From: Labrenzia sp. OB1
GTDB lineage: Bacteria; Pseudomonadota; Alphaproteobacteria; Rhizobiales; Stappiaceae
DNA length: 64,000 nucleotides
Assembly: GCF_001624695.1 (NCBI RefSeq)
Contig: NZ_JSEP01000014.1
Location: 62,001 to 126,000 of the forward strand
Reading direction: 5' to 3'
Shown here: piece by piece, positions 27,528 to 36,577 of the stretch
Position numbering within the stretch: position 1 is the stretch's first letter
Layout of the letters: each line of letters begins with the position of its first letter
Translations under genes and position numbers: made by a program
Notes under the pieces: generated by a model
Database searches by the model: none
Told to the model about the DNA's origin: nothing
Seen by the model: the letters and a program-made list of their open reading frames with translations, nothing else

Positions 27528-29363
27528 TTACAATCCGTAATACCATGGTGCGACCAGAGAGAAGGTCAACCATAAAATTAGAGCCAGCGGTGCGCCAGCG
27601 CGCACGAAATCTATGAACCTGTAGTGACCGGGCCCCATGACGATCAGGTTGGTCTGATAACCGATGGGGGTGGCGAAGGAACTGTTGGCGGCGAAGATCA
27701 GGCAGACCACGAAGGCTTCCGGCCTCTGGCCGATCTGCTCGGCCAGATTGATCGCGATCGGCGTGAACAGAACGGCCGCCGCATTGTTGGACAGGAAATT
27801 GGTGAGCAGCATCACGACGAAGAACAGCGCCGACAGCATCACCGGCGCCGATGCGCCGTGCAGCACATAGACCATCGCCGAGGCGATGGCTGTTGAGCCG
27901 CCGGTCGATTCCAGCGCCACCGCGCCGGCGAGCGAGGCGCCGACCAGCATGAAGATCCGGCTGTCGATGGCGCGCAGCGCCTGACGGACGTTCAGGCAGC
28001 CGGTCGCGATCATCGCGAAGGTCCCGGCCACGGCGGTCGACACGATAGGCACCAGGCCGCTGGCGGCAAGCGCGACCACGCAGGCAAAGATGATGAGCGC
28101 GTGCGGGGCGTAGCGCCGTCTGGGCAATTCCGTGGTCGACCAGTCGAGCAGCAGCACGTCGCGGTTGCCGCGAAGGCGGCCGATCTCGTCTTCCTTGCCG
28201 GCGACCAGAAGCACGTCTCCGGCCTCCAGGCGGATGTCGTTCATCGCCATGCGCGGCATGCGGCTGCGCCTCTGGATGCCCATCACCAGGCAGCCGGTTT
28301 CGCTGTAGAAGCCCGATTGCGGCAGGGTTCTGCCCATTAGACGCGAGGCTGGCGCCACGACCACTTCCGCCAGGCTTATGGATCCGGGCGTTGTGGCGGA
28401 GGGCTCTCGTCCGGCGACATTGCCGTCCGATTCCGCCTCCATGAGCGGCTGCCGCTGGGCAAGGGCATTGGCGAGTGCGGTGCGTGTCGCGGCAACGATC
28501 ACCGTGTCGCCTGGCGACAGCACGACATTTTCGAACGGCGGCAGGAGAGGCTTCTGGCCCCGCTGTACGAGGCGCACGGTCATGTCCTTGAGTTTGGGGA
28601 ACATGCCGGAAACCGCCTCGACCCCGACCAGTGGGTGGCCGTAGGTGATCTCGATCTGTGCGATGAACTGTTTGCCGGAAGTGGCCTGAAACTCCTCGGC
28701 CATGGTCTTTCGGGTCTTCATGAGGCGCGGCATGAGGAACAGGACGTAGAGCGCCCCGGTGCCGGCGACAATCAGGCCGATGGGCGTGAAAGAGAAAAAC
28801 GTCAGTTGCAGACCGGAATGCTGCGCGGCGTAGTTGGCGACCAGAAGGTTGGTGGAAGAACCGATCAGCGTCGTCATGCCGCCAAGGATCGCGATGAAGG
28901 ACAGCGGCATCAGCACGCGGGCGGGAGATTGCCCGACGGTCGCCGCGACAGCAGTCAGGATCGGCAGGAACATCACCACCACGGGAGTATTGTTCAGAAA
29001 CGCACTGAGCACCGCGACCACGAGCAGAATGGGGATCGCCGCCCGGTGTGAGCGGCCGCGCGTCATCCGCACGATGGCTTTGGCGGGCCCCTCCAGCGCA
29101 TCTGTCTGGAACAGCCCCTGGCCGATGATCAGCAGGCAGATGACGGTGATCAGCGCCGGATTGGCAAAGCCGGCCAGAAAATCGGCCGCCACAACAGGCG
29201 AACCGTCCGGATTGCTGACCGGAAAGATCGAAAAGATGACGATAAAGGCGGCAACGGATCCGAGCGCGATGGTTTCGATGGAATAGCGCTCAATGGCGTA
29301 GAGAACCACAGTCGACGCAATTACCAGAAAGGTCAGCGTCATCGCAATATCAACTGCTTCCAT
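27528..29363 (-). CDS. SLC13/DASS-type permease with two RCK_C (TrkA-C) domains
   Basis: This 611-aa inner-membrane carrier has about five membrane helices, then two soluble RCK_C regulatory domains (about residues 240-300, ending [16 protein letters not shown], and about 330-395, ending [15 protein letters not shown]). A second helix bundle follows, with the conserved [18 protein letters not shown], and [12 protein letters not shown] lies in the first bundle. Family members import sulfate, dicarboxylates or other anions with Na+. The substrate cannot be deduced. It diverges from tspO across a gap with a 14-bp tandem repeat. Confidence 0.9.
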   Translation of the reverse strand: MEAVDIAMTLTFLVIASTVVLYAIERYSIETIALGSVAAFIVIFSIFPVSNPDGSPVVAADFLAGFANPALITVICLLIIGQGLFQTDALEGPAKAIVRMTRGRSHRAAIPILLVVAVLSAFLNNTPVVVMFLPILTAVAATVGQSPARVLMPLSFIAILGGMTTLIGSSTNLLVANYAAQHSGLQLTFFSFTPIGLIVAGTGALYVLFLMPRLMKTRKTMAEEFQATSGKQFIAQIEITYGHPLVGVEAVSGMFPKLKDMTVRLVQRGQKPLLPPFENVVLSPGDTVIVAATRTALANALAQRQPLMEAESDGNVAGREPSATTPGSISLAEVVVAPASRLMGRTLPQSGFYSETGCLVMGIQRRSRMPRMAMNDIRLEAGDVLLVAGKEDEIGRLRGNRDVLLLDWSTTELPRRRYAPHALIIFACVVALAASGLVPIVSTAVAGTFAMIATGCLNVRQALRAIDSRIFMLVGASLAGAVALESTGGSTAIASAMVYVLHGASAPVMLSALFFVVMLLTNFLSNNAAAVLFTPIAINLAEQIGQRPEAFVVCLIFAANSSFATPIGYQTNLIVMGPGHYRFIDFVRAGAPLALILWLTFSLVAPWYYGL

Positions 29364-29449
29364 TCACCTGCCCAAGAACTTCATCGCCGAACCTGACGAA
29401 CGCCCACTTTAAAGCAGGCGGTCGCGGTATTGAAAGAGGCAAGTCACCA

Positions 29450-29491
29450 GATTGTCATAGCCGGATTGTTATAGCCAGATTGTTAAAGATT
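29450..29491 (+). repeat. 14-bp tandem repeat, about 2.7 units
   Basis: Units GATTGTCATAGCCG, GATTGTTATAGCCA and GATTGTTAAAG follow head to tail at 29450, 29464 and 29478. They lie about 90 bp before the SLC13 permease start and about 250 bp before tspO. They may be an iterated regulator-binding site. The remainder of the 373-bp gap 29364-29736 shows nothing clear. Confidence 0.7.
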
Positions 29492-29736
29492 GCACTGGGC
29501 CGGGCAGGAGAGTGGTGTCTTCGCGCAAAAGTGCCTGCCGGTGCAAGGACGCAACCGGATCTGGCAGGTTGCATCACTCCGGCGAGAACTGGTGTTCGCG
29601 AAGCAAACCACCGGCTTGGCGGCAGGCACAGGTGGCCCTGCCGGTTGACGGGCATACCGCCGGCGCTATGTCGAAGAGAGCTGCCGGGAATGACCCGCCA
29701 GTGGAACCCTCCGGCCGCAGGCGCGTTGAACCTGTC

Positions 29737-30219
29737 ATGAACATTGTTGATTCACACCCTCCGCAGCACCGGCAATTTCCGGCCCCGGTATTTTTCATCG
29801 TCGCTGTTGTCGGTGTCGGAATACTGATCGGCACCCTGTCCGCACCCGGGCCGTGGTATGAGGCGCTGCGCAAGCCGCCGTTCAATCCGCCCAACTGGAT
29901 CTTCGCACCGGTCTGGACGGTGCTCTACGTGTTCATCGCCATTGCCGGCTGGCGGGTCTGGCGCAGGACGCCTCGAGGCACGCTTCCGGGGGCCTGGGCT
30001 GCGCAGATGCTGCTTAACTGGTCCTGGACGCCGCTGTTCTTTGTGCTTCATCAGGTCTGGGCAGCATTTGCCGTGATTGTCCTGCTGTTCGCACTGGTTC
30101 TGGTTTTCATCGCCCGCGCCTGGAGCACCGACCGCACGGCCGCACTGCTGTTCGTGCCCTATGCGGCCTGGGTCGCCTTCGCCGGGCTTTTAAACGTCTC
30201 GATTGCCGTTTTGAACTGA
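29737..30219 (+). CDS. tspO: TspO/MBR family protein
   Basis: This 160-aa membrane protein with five helices is related to Rhodobacter TspO and the mitochondrial translocator protein, which bind porphyrins and affect tetrapyrrole and stress signalling. Conserved features are WYEALRKPPFNPPNWIFAPV, WTVLYVFIAIAGWRVW, LNWSWTPLFF and PYAAWVAFAGLLN. ATG 29737 follows a weak ribosome-binding site. An upstream in-frame extension lacks family similarity and was rejected. Confidence 0.93.
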   Translation: MNIVDSHPPQHRQFPAPVFFIVAVVGVGILIGTLSAPGPWYEALRKPPFNPPNWIFAPVWTVLYVFIAIAGWRVWRRTPRGTLPGAWAAQMLLNWSWTPLFFVLHQVWAAFAVIVLLFALVLVFIARAWSTDRTAALLFVPYAAWVAFAGLLNVSIAVLN

Positions 30220-30312
30220 ACAAGTACGAATCATTCTCCTACGAGAAAGACACGCTTGAAAGGAAGCGCGACGACCTTCAAGGCCACCGCACGGCATCAG
30301 TTGTTGCAGTAC

Positions 30313-31176
30313 TTACTTGCAGGGGTAAACGGTGATCTGGCAGTGGGCGCTGTCCGGGACCCAGGTGAATTCGCCGGCAGTGTTGTCCTTTGGATAACAG
30401 AAGAACCCGTACTTGCCGTTCGTGTCCGGGTGTGCCGCGGCATGCATGGCCTTCACATAACCGGTGTCGCTCGGACTTTTTGCGGTCGATTGCGTCAGAC
30501 TTTGCCAGCCACTCCAGTTGCTTTCGCTGCTGAACAACTGTGTTCCGCTTTTGGGCAGGGAAGAAAAGAAGCTCTTGTAGCTGGTTGGCACCCAGGGACC
30601 GATTTTATTATCTGGCAACTCACCTTGCCAGGCGGTGTTGGGGCCGATGACGCGATGAATTCCGTTGGGAAACTGACCCCATTGGGTCTTCACGTGTTTC
30701 AGCGGCCAGATCAGGGCGGACCAATCATAATCCTTCTGCTCACCCAATTCTTTCAGAATCGATTTGAGGCTTTTCGGGCCGTACTCGTGCCCTGCGACTG
30801 CGCCCTTGTAGGTGCCCAGGTCAGAGAACAGGATCGTCACCGGGTAGGAGAAGACGTCGATATAGGAGAGGTCGACAGTGTATCGGTCATTGCCGGGGTC
30901 ATAATTGTATTCGGCAAAAGAGAACATCACCGAACCGTCCACCCCTAAATTGAAGGGGTCGGGTGCGACATCTTTTTCAAGGCTTTCCTTCAACCTCTGC
31001 CCGGCGAAATAGATACGCTGTTCGGCGTCGGGCTCCAATTTTAACGAAAGCGTATCGTTCTTCTTCAGTGGCCCACCACCCAGTGGCTTGACCTTGGACT
31101 TCGAACCGTAATTGAAGTCATAGACATAGAGGTCCTTGCCGGACTGGTTCGATATCTCGAATTTTGTCGATGTCAT
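30313..31176 (-). CDS. GH64/thaumatin-like (beta-1,3-glucanase-like) protein
   Basis: This 287-aa protein with ATG at 31176 is preceded by a strong AAAGGAG site. The N-terminal half (FEISNQSGKDLYVY, RIYFAGQRL, VMFSFAEYNYD, LSYIDVFSYPVTILF) follows the order of motifs in GH64 laminaripentaose-producing beta-1,3-glucanases. The Glu in FAEYNYD and the Asp in YIDVFSYP sit where that family has its catalytic pair. The C-terminal half ends with a conserved-looking pattern of cysteines (FFCYPK, SAHCQITVYPC). No signal peptide is visible, which is odd for an extracellular glucanase. GC is lower than in its neighbours, and an IS remnant lies just upstream. The assignment is from remembered family patterns. 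An alternative is a different thaumatin-fold protein. Confidence 0.55.
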   Translation of the reverse strand: MTSTKFEISNQSGKDLYVYDFNYGSKSKVKPLGGGPLKKNDTLSLKLEPDAEQRIYFAGQRLKESLEKDVAPDPFNLGVDGSVMFSFAEYNYDPGNDRYTVDLSYIDVFSYPVTILFSDLGTYKGAVAGHEYGPKSLKSILKELGEQKDYDWSALIWPLKHVKTQWGQFPNGIHRVIGPNTAWQGELPDNKIGPWVPTSYKSFFSSLPKSGTQLFSSESNWSGWQSLTQSTAKSPSDTGYVKAMHAAAHPDTNGKYGFFCYPKDNTAGEFTWVPDSAHCQITVYPCK

Positions 31177-31469
31177 GCGTTGCTCCTTTGAGGTAACCGC
31201 TCGAGATTTCGCTCAAACTCTAGACTTCGTGCCGCTCGGTGAGCGGAGCCTTGAACGCGCTACAAATTCTTTGCGAAAGACTGCTTCCTGCAAAGTGGCG
31301 TGAATGACGGTAATCCGGCTCGATTCGGTAAAATATACAACCAAAAATAGAATCTCTTTCCCGCTTTCGCGCGGAAGGTCTCCTGAGCGTCGCAGTTCAC
31401 CTGTTTCAATTGTGGCAATAGAGGCTTCAAGGGAGCGAAATTCGGATCGGCGAAGGTTGGGGTTTCCCA

Positions 31470-31580
31470 GTCCCGATCAGGATGGCGGTTGGTCAAACCA
31501 TCGGCAATTTGTAACGCGATCGGCACATTGTTTCTGATCGCACTGTGAGGAAGGACGTCATTGTAGACCTGACACCGCTC
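31470..31580 (-). pseudogene. IS3-type transposase C-terminal remnant
   Basis: Starting just outside the SDR stop, the minus strand encodes ERCQVYNDVLPHSAIRNN followed by VPIALQIADG. This is the pattern of the C-terminus of IS3-family OrfB transposases (YNxVRPHSAIGN, then VPIxL). No catalytic DDE core is present, so only the tail survives. The frame continues open to 31260 without recognisable similarity. The surrounding 31177-31582 holds no other gene. Confidence 0.65.
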
Positions 31581-31582
31581 CC

Positions 31583-32407
31583 CTAATCACAGCGGGCCGT
31601 CATGCCTCCATCAACCACGATCTCGGTTCCTGTAATAAAGCGGGCCTCGTCGGAGGCGAGGAAGAGCGCCGCGTTGGCGGTGTCGCGGCCGTCACCCATG
31701 AAGCCGAGGGGAATGCGGGCGAGGCGGCTCTGGAGAAGGGCGTCGATATCGCCGTCCGCGCGCTGTCCAGCCAGTCGGGCCTCGACCATCGGGGTGTGAA
31801 GTTGACCCGGCACCACTGTGTTGACGCGGATGCCGCGCGCGGCATATTCGACGGCGGCGACCTTCGAGAACTGGATGACGCCGGCCTTGGTCGCCGCATA
31901 GGCCGACTGGGCGGCGCCGGTCCAGCGCATGCCCGAGGTCGACGAGGTGTTGACGATGGCCCCCGAACCCTGTTTTTCCATCACCGGCAGAACGGATTTG
32001 CAGGTCAGGAAAACGCTCTTCAGGTTGAAGTCGATCTGACGATCCCAGACTTCCTCGCTCATTTCCACCGGGCCACCCTTCGCCGAGCCGCCGACGTTGT
32101 TGACCAGGATATCGACCCGCCCAAAGCGAGCAACGCAGGCTTCCACCATGGCGACCACGGCCTTGCCGTCGGTGATGTCGCAGATATGGCCGTGAATTTC
32201 GCCGGCGTTCGCGTTCACAGTTCCGCCGTCGGTGCTCTTTGCTCGCTCAAGGGTTTCCTTCAACGCGTCCGGATTGAGATCCACCGCAAAGACCTTCGCG
32301 CCTTCCTCGGCGAAGCGGACCGAAACTGCACGGCCATTGCCCCATCCTGGACCGACGCAGCCCGCGCCGGTGACGATCGCAACCTTGTCCTGAAGCCGTC
32401 CCGCCAT
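31583..32407 (-). CDS. Short-chain dehydrogenase/reductase
   Basis: This 274-aa NAD(P)-dependent oxidoreductase has a Rossmann fold. The coenzyme motif is TGAGCVGPGWGNGRA, the extended glycine loop of one classical-SDR subgroup. NNVGG follows, then the active-site Tyr and Lys in SAYAATKAGV. It is the last gene of an eight-gene minus-strand cluster and lies three bases after the amidohydrolase gene. In this context it probably oxidises or reduces an intermediate of the imported acid. The substrate is unknown. Confidence 0.92.
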   Translation of the reverse strand: MAGRLQDKVAIVTGAGCVGPGWGNGRAVSVRFAEEGAKVFAVDLNPDALKETLERAKSTDGGTVNANAGEIHGHICDITDGKAVVAMVEACVARFGRVDILVNNVGGSAKGGPVEMSEEVWDRQIDFNLKSVFLTCKSVLPVMEKQGSGAIVNTSSTSGMRWTGAAQSAYAATKAGVIQFSKVAAVEYAARGIRVNTVVPGQLHTPMVEARLAGQRADGDIDALLQSRLARIPLGFMGDGRDTANAALFLASDEARFITGTEIVVDGGMTARCD

Positions 32408-32410
32408 CGT

Positions 32411-33283
32411 TCAGGCCGCAAACCGGTAAAAGCGCAGGGGATTATCGACAAGCAGCGCCTGCTGCAACTCCCGTGTCGGGGCGATCTCCGGAATAAGATC
32501 GACCAGCACGCCGTCATCCGGCGGCAGACTGCGGAAATTGGGATGCGGCCAGTCGGTGCCCCACAGCACACGGTCGGGGAAGGTTTCAACCAGTTTCCGC
32601 GCGAACGGCACGGCGTCTTCATAGGGCGCGTCGAGGCGCGAGGCCCGCTCGCCGCCGGAAACCTTCACGTGGATGTGGCGGGTTTCCATGAGGCGCTGCA
32701 ATGCATTGAACGGCACCTGGTCGAGACCCCGCGAGGCGTCTATCCGGCCCATGTGATCGATCACCACGGGCACGCTCGCCTTTGCAAGGCCGGAAGCCTT
32801 TTCGGCAATCAGGTCGCTGTCCATGTGAATTTGCAGGTGCCAGCCGAATTTCGACAACCTGTCGGCGAGCCTCAGAAGGGTGTCCATTGAAGCGCCGCCC
32901 TCGAGATGCGCCATGTAATTGAAGCGGATGCCCCGGAAGCCGAGTGCGTGGTGGCGCGCGATCTCGTCGTCCGGCACGTCGGCGGGCAACAGGGCAATGC
33001 CGAGGTATCTGCCCGCGCGGGCGGAAATCGCATCGGCCGTTGCCGAATTGTCGAAGCCGTGGACACCGGTCTGGACGATGACACAGCGCTCGATCCCGAT
33101 CATGTCATGCAAGGCGAAGAGCTTTTCCTTCGGCGCGTCGCCAGGCTGCAGCCGGCTTTCAGGCGCATAGGGAAACCGGTCGCCGGGCCCGAAGACATGA
33201 CAATGCGTATCGCAGGCGCCCGCCGGCATGACGAAAGACGGCTTTCTGGGAGCCGGATGATAGGTGATCGGAGCCGTGTTCAT
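32411..33283 (-). CDS. Amidohydrolase family protein (TIM barrel, lactonase/PDC-hydrolase type)
   Basis: This 290-aa metal-type TIM-barrel hydrolase of the amidohydrolase-2 group starts with the strand motif CDTHCHVFGP and includes VIDHMGRIDAS and the Asp-containing WGTDWPHPNF. This group contains 2-pyrone-4,6-dicarboxylate hydrolase (LigI), sulfomuconolactone hydrolase and sugar-lactone enzymes, so ring-opening of a lactone is a reasonable inference. It lies between a carboxymuconolactone-decarboxylase-like gene and an SDR gene. Confidence 0.9.
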   Translation of the reverse strand: MNTAPITYHPAPRKPSFVMPAGACDTHCHVFGPGDRFPYAPESRLQPGDAPKEKLFALHDMIGIERCVIVQTGVHGFDNSATADAISARAGRYLGIALLPADVPDDEIARHHALGFRGIRFNYMAHLEGGASMDTLLRLADRLSKFGWHLQIHMDSDLIAEKASGLAKASVPVVIDHMGRIDASRGLDQVPFNALQRLMETRHIHVKVSGGERASRLDAPYEDAVPFARKLVETFPDRVLWGTDWPHPNFRSLPPDDGVLVDLIPEIAPTRELQQALLVDNPLRFYRFAA

Positions 33284-33334
33284 GGCTTTCCTCGTTGGAA
33301 AATTCAGGCAGGCGTGACTTCAGGTGACGGACGT

Positions 33335-33883
33335 CTATTCAAGTTCCGGCGGCAGACCCTCGGGAGGGGGGACCTCGAAGACATTGATGGTCATGGAAAT
33401 CAGGGTGTAGTAGCCGAGGATGCCTGTCAGATCGACGACAGCCTCATCGCCGAGCAGATCCACGGCCTGCTTGTAGAGCGCATCGCTGACCCGCCGTTCC
33501 GTGTGCAGCGTCTTTGAGAACCGGTAGACGATCTCCTCGTCGGCCTCATCGAATACCGGTTCGCCGCCGGTGCGGATCGCCTCGACGATCTGCGGCGCTA
33601 TCCCGGCCTTGAGGGCAACCGGCTTGTGGGCCGCCCATTCATATTCCGACATCCACACCCGCGCGGTCGCCAGGATGGCGAGTTCCGACAGGCGCGGCGG
33701 GAACAGGCTGTCATACCGGCAGTAGCGTCCAAGTGCCTGCGCACGGTCAGCCAGGTCCGGGCGGTGGAGCCAGACGGCCAGCGGACCGCGGACCTTGCCG
33801 CGCGGACCGGATTGGATCGCTTCAAAGACTTCCTTCTGCCGGGATGTCAGGTTTGCAGGATCGACTGGTGGCAGGCGTGTCAT
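33335..33883 (-). CDS. Carboxymuconolactone decarboxylase family protein without CxxC
   Basis: This 182-aa helical protein of the CMD/AhpD superfamily has the signature RLSELAILATARVWMSEYEWAAH. It keeps the Glu and His, but the two redox cysteines of AhpD-type members are absent, so peroxidase or disulfide chemistry is unlikely. A decarboxylase- or isomerase-like role fits better. Its start overlaps the GST stop by four bases, showing translational coupling. Confidence 0.88.
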   Translation of the reverse strand: MTRLPPVDPANLTSRQKEVFEAIQSGPRGKVRGPLAVWLHRPDLADRAQALGRYCRYDSLFPPRLSELAILATARVWMSEYEWAAHKPVALKAGIAPQIVEAIRTGGEPVFDEADEEIVYRFSKTLHTERRVSDALYKQAVDLLGDEAVVDLTGILGYYTLISMTINVFEVPPPEGLPPELE

Positions 33884-34545
33884 GTCACGGCTTCCTCAGG
33901 TCTGCGGGTCATGTTGAAGGCGGGTTCCGCAGCGGCGAAACTTTCCAGCCAGTTTACGAGCTGTGGGTACCGACCGCGCCATTCCAACGGTTTGCGCCAG
34001 TCCAGGTAACCGAGCGCGCAGGCAAGACTGATGGAGACGACACCGGTCTTGTCCGGATCCGGTGGCTCCGCAGCCATCACGGCTAGACCGCGCTCCACCT
34101 TGCCGCGCTGGTGCGCAAGCCAGGCTTGCGAGACCTGCGCGGGATCGCGGAACCGCCCCTCATAGACCATCAGCAGCGCCGCGTCGGCGATACCGTCGGC
34201 GAGCGTTTCTCCGGTCAATGCTCTTGCCCGGTCCTCCGGGTCTGCAGGAACAAGAAGGTTCCGGCCCGACCAGGCGTCCAGGAATTCGATGATGACGCGG
34301 CTGTCGTAGAGCGCCGTGCCATCCGTGAGGAGTAGACAGGGCATTTTACCGAGCGGGTTCTGCAGGCGGAGGCTGTCCGTTTCGCTTCTTGTATCGGCGG
34401 GTTCCAGATCGATCTTGTGCGACAGCCCGAGGACCTCCATCGCGATCCGGACCTTGCGTCCGAAGGGTGACGTCAGAGTTGTGCGAAGGATGCGCGGCGC
34501 CGCGCTCTGTTCGCTACCGGGTGTCGGGGAAGCGTTCAAACTCAT
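33880..34545 (-). CDS. Glutathione S-transferase family protein
   Basis: This 221-aa protein has an N-terminal thioredoxin-like domain with LTSPFGRKVRIAMEVLGL (candidate catalytic serine), the cis-proline motif NPLGKMPCLL and DSRVIIEFLD, followed by an all-helical C-terminal domain. GSTs in catabolic clusters often isomerise maleyl intermediates or remove substituents. Which of these applies is unknown. It lies ten bases downstream of dctM and overlaps the next gene. Confidence 0.93.
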   Translation of the reverse strand: MSLNASPTPGSEQSAAPRILRTTLTSPFGRKVRIAMEVLGLSHKIDLEPADTRSETDSLRLQNPLGKMPCLLLTDGTALYDSRVIIEFLDAWSGRNLLVPADPEDRARALTGETLADGIADAALLMVYEGRFRDPAQVSQAWLAHQRGKVERGLAVMAAEPPDPDKTGVVSISLACALGYLDWRKPLEWRGRYPQLVNWLESFAAAEPAFNMTRRPEEAVT

Positions 34546-34555
34546 CTCGGCGGCC

Positions 34556-35866
34556 TCACTTCATCGTCTGCGGCAGGTAGAGAGCCAGTTGCGGGAATAC
34601 GCACAGAAGGATCAGCATCACGAAGCCCGCGATCACGTAAGGCACCAGGCCCTTGAAGACTTCTTCCAGACTGACACGACCCTCGGAGGCTGCCTGGACA
34701 ACGAAACAGTTGATGCCGACCGGTGGCGTCACTGCACCGATTTCCACGAGCAGAACCACGAAGACCCCGAACCAGATGGGGTCGAACCCGAGGTTCATCA
34801 TCACCGGATGGGTGATCGGCAGGGTGATCGCCAGCAGCGCCGGTGCGTCCATCATCATGCCGAGTACCAGATAGATTCCGACTATGATCGCAACGACGAC
34901 CCAGCGGTTGACGTCCAGTGTGGTCAGGAAGTCGCCGAGTGCATTGGCAACGCCGCTGATCGCCAGGAATTTTGAAAAGATCAGCGCGCAGATGATGATC
35001 GCAAAGATCATCGCCGATGTGCGGATGGTATCCAGAAGCGTCTGGTTCAGCTTGAGGGCCTTGAGGCTGCGCTGCCTGACAATGGCCAGGAGCAATGTCA
35101 GCCCCGCACCGATGCCGCCTGCTTCGGTCGGTGTGAAAATCCCGAGATAAAGTCCGGCGATGATGCAGACGATTACAAGCACGAGCGGGCCGGCGAGGCG
35201 CAGCGAATAGACCTTCTCGCGCAGGGTGGATTCGGTTCTCACCACAGGTGCCAGGGCGGGATTGCGCAGCACCGTGAAATAGGTGGCGAAGCACAGAAGG
35301 ACGGCGAAAACCACCCCGGGAATAACCCCCGCGATCAGAAGTCCGCCGATGCTGCTGTCGGTCAGAATGCCATACACGACGACAAGCGCGCTCGGCGGGA
35401 TCATAACCGCCAGGGTACCTGCGATGGCGATGGAGGCGGACGCCAGGCGCTTGTCGTAGCCCCGTGCCAGCATCTCCGGCAAAGCCAGTTTCGTGAATAC
35501 CGTCGCCGTTCCCACGCTCGAGCCGGAGGCCGCGCCGAAAGCCGCCGCGCCGATGGTGGTGGAAATGGCGAGCCCGCCCTTCAGGTTCCCGAGCCACTTG
35601 CTCGTGGCTTCGAACATGTCCTCGCCAAGACCGGCACGCATGGCGAAGAAGCCCATCAGCAGGAACAGGGGAATGACGCTGAAATGGAAGCTGTGGGTGG
35701 TGTCGAAAAACACCGTTGAAAGCATCGCGGTCGCACCCTTGACGCCGACGATGGAGGCCAGGCCGATGGCGCCGACCGCCCCAAGCGCGACCATGACGTT
35801 GACGCCGAGAAGTATGGCGGCGAAAAGCGCGCCGATACCGATGAGACCGATTTCAAGACCTGTCAT
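34556..35866 (-). CDS. dctM: TRAP transporter large permease DctM
   Basis: This 436-aa inner-membrane subunit has about 12 helices and forms the Na+-coupled transport channel. Recognisable segments are FAAILLGVNVMVALGAVG, AAAFGAASGSSVGTATVFTK, MLARGYDKRLASASIAIAGT and GVITPPVGINCFVVQ-like ITLPITHPVMMNLGFDPIWFG. It overlaps dctQ by four bases. With dctP it forms a complete tripartite importer for an organic acid. Confidence 0.95.
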   Translation of the reverse strand: MTGLEIGLIGIGALFAAILLGVNVMVALGAVGAIGLASIVGVKGATAMLSTVFFDTTHSFHFSVIPLFLLMGFFAMRAGLGEDMFEATSKWLGNLKGGLAISTTIGAAAFGAASGSSVGTATVFTKLALPEMLARGYDKRLASASIAIAGTLAVMIPPSALVVVYGILTDSSIGGLLIAGVIPGVVFAVLLCFATYFTVLRNPALAPVVRTESTLREKVYSLRLAGPLVLVIVCIIAGLYLGIFTPTEAGGIGAGLTLLLAIVRQRSLKALKLNQTLLDTIRTSAMIFAIIICALIFSKFLAISGVANALGDFLTTLDVNRWVVVAIIVGIYLVLGMMMDAPALLAITLPITHPVMMNLGFDPIWFGVFVVLLVEIGAVTPPVGINCFVVQAASEGRVSLEEVFKGLVPYVIAGFVMLILLCVFPQLALYLPQTMK

Positions 35867-36381
35867 TTCGAGGCAAGCTCCTCAGCCTGTTCAGTGCCTG
35901 TCGCCTCGCGGACGAGCCCGAGAACATATTGAACCGCGAGCAGGGTCAGGCCGAAGAAGACCATGAATTTCACGGGGTAGAGCGGATAGCGAACGGCACC
36001 CCATTGCTGTTCGCCGATCACATAGGAAGCGAGTGTGTAGCCCCAGGCCGCATAGGCACACCAAGCAAAGAAGGCCGCGCCAAGCGCAAGTGCGGCGAGG
36101 CGTGCGATCTTCTGGAGCCCGCCCGGCAGTCTCTGGGTGAGGAGCACCACGCGGATGTGGCCGCCCTCATATTGCGTCAGGGCCAGAGACAGGAACACGA
36201 GCACCGTCAGCATGGTCTCGGTGATTTCGAAGGCGCCCGACACCGGGGAATTGAAGAGGAAGCGGGAGACAGCGTTGGCGATCACCAGCATCATCATCGC
36301 AAAGGTCGTGTAGCCGGCAACCAGCCCGCATCCGTAGAGAAATCTGCCGTAACCGCGCCAGATCCTATCGAACAGCGACAT
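35863..36381 (-). CDS. dctQ: TRAP transporter small permease DctQ
   Basis: This 172-aa membrane protein has four predicted helices and the DctQ-type pattern TMLTVLVFLSLALTQYEGGH. It forms the small subunit of the TRAP membrane complex. It lies between dctP (separated by a GC-rich 196-bp spacer with hairpins and a homopolymer) and dctM (four-base overlap). Confidence 0.93.
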   Translation of the reverse strand: MSLFDRIWRGYGRFLYGCGLVAGYTTFAMMMLVIANAVSRFLFNSPVSGAFEITETMLTVLVFLSLALTQYEGGHIRVVLLTQRLPGGLQKIARLAALALGAAFFAWCAYAAWGYTLASYVIGEQQWGAVRYPLYPVKFMVFFGLTLLAVQYVLGLVREATGTEQAEELASK

Positions 36382-36577
36382 CGTTGATTTCTCCGAAAAG
36401 TGAGACCTGCCCGGGGGGGATCATTGAGTGTCTCCCGGGGCGTCCATTTGACGTTCCCGAGGCGTGCCCCGGGGCGGCCCAGGAGACAGCGAGAGGCGGT
36501 AAAACCGTCTCGGCCATCTGCGGGGGGGGGGGGCGCCCCAGGGTCAGCCCTGGGAGGGAGTGATATTCAGGAGTTTC
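36382..36577 (-). other. GC-rich dctP-dctQ spacer with G12/C12 tract and hairpins
   Basis: The 196-bp spacer carries a run of 12 G (36522-36533, so 12 C in the transcript). A CCCAGGG/CCCTGGG stem (36538-36555 region) follows dctP. The spacer also has a GCCCCGGGGC palindrome at about 36466-36475 and two further CCCGGG blocks. Stem-loops here could protect or partly terminate the dctP message so that the binding protein exceeds the permease, as seen in other solute-binding systems. This is inference. Confidence 0.6.

Noticed and set aside
31260..31526. 88-codon frame as a functional small gene
   Set aside because: Its beginning is the tail of a transposase and the rest has no similarity, so it is reported as a pseudogene fragment.
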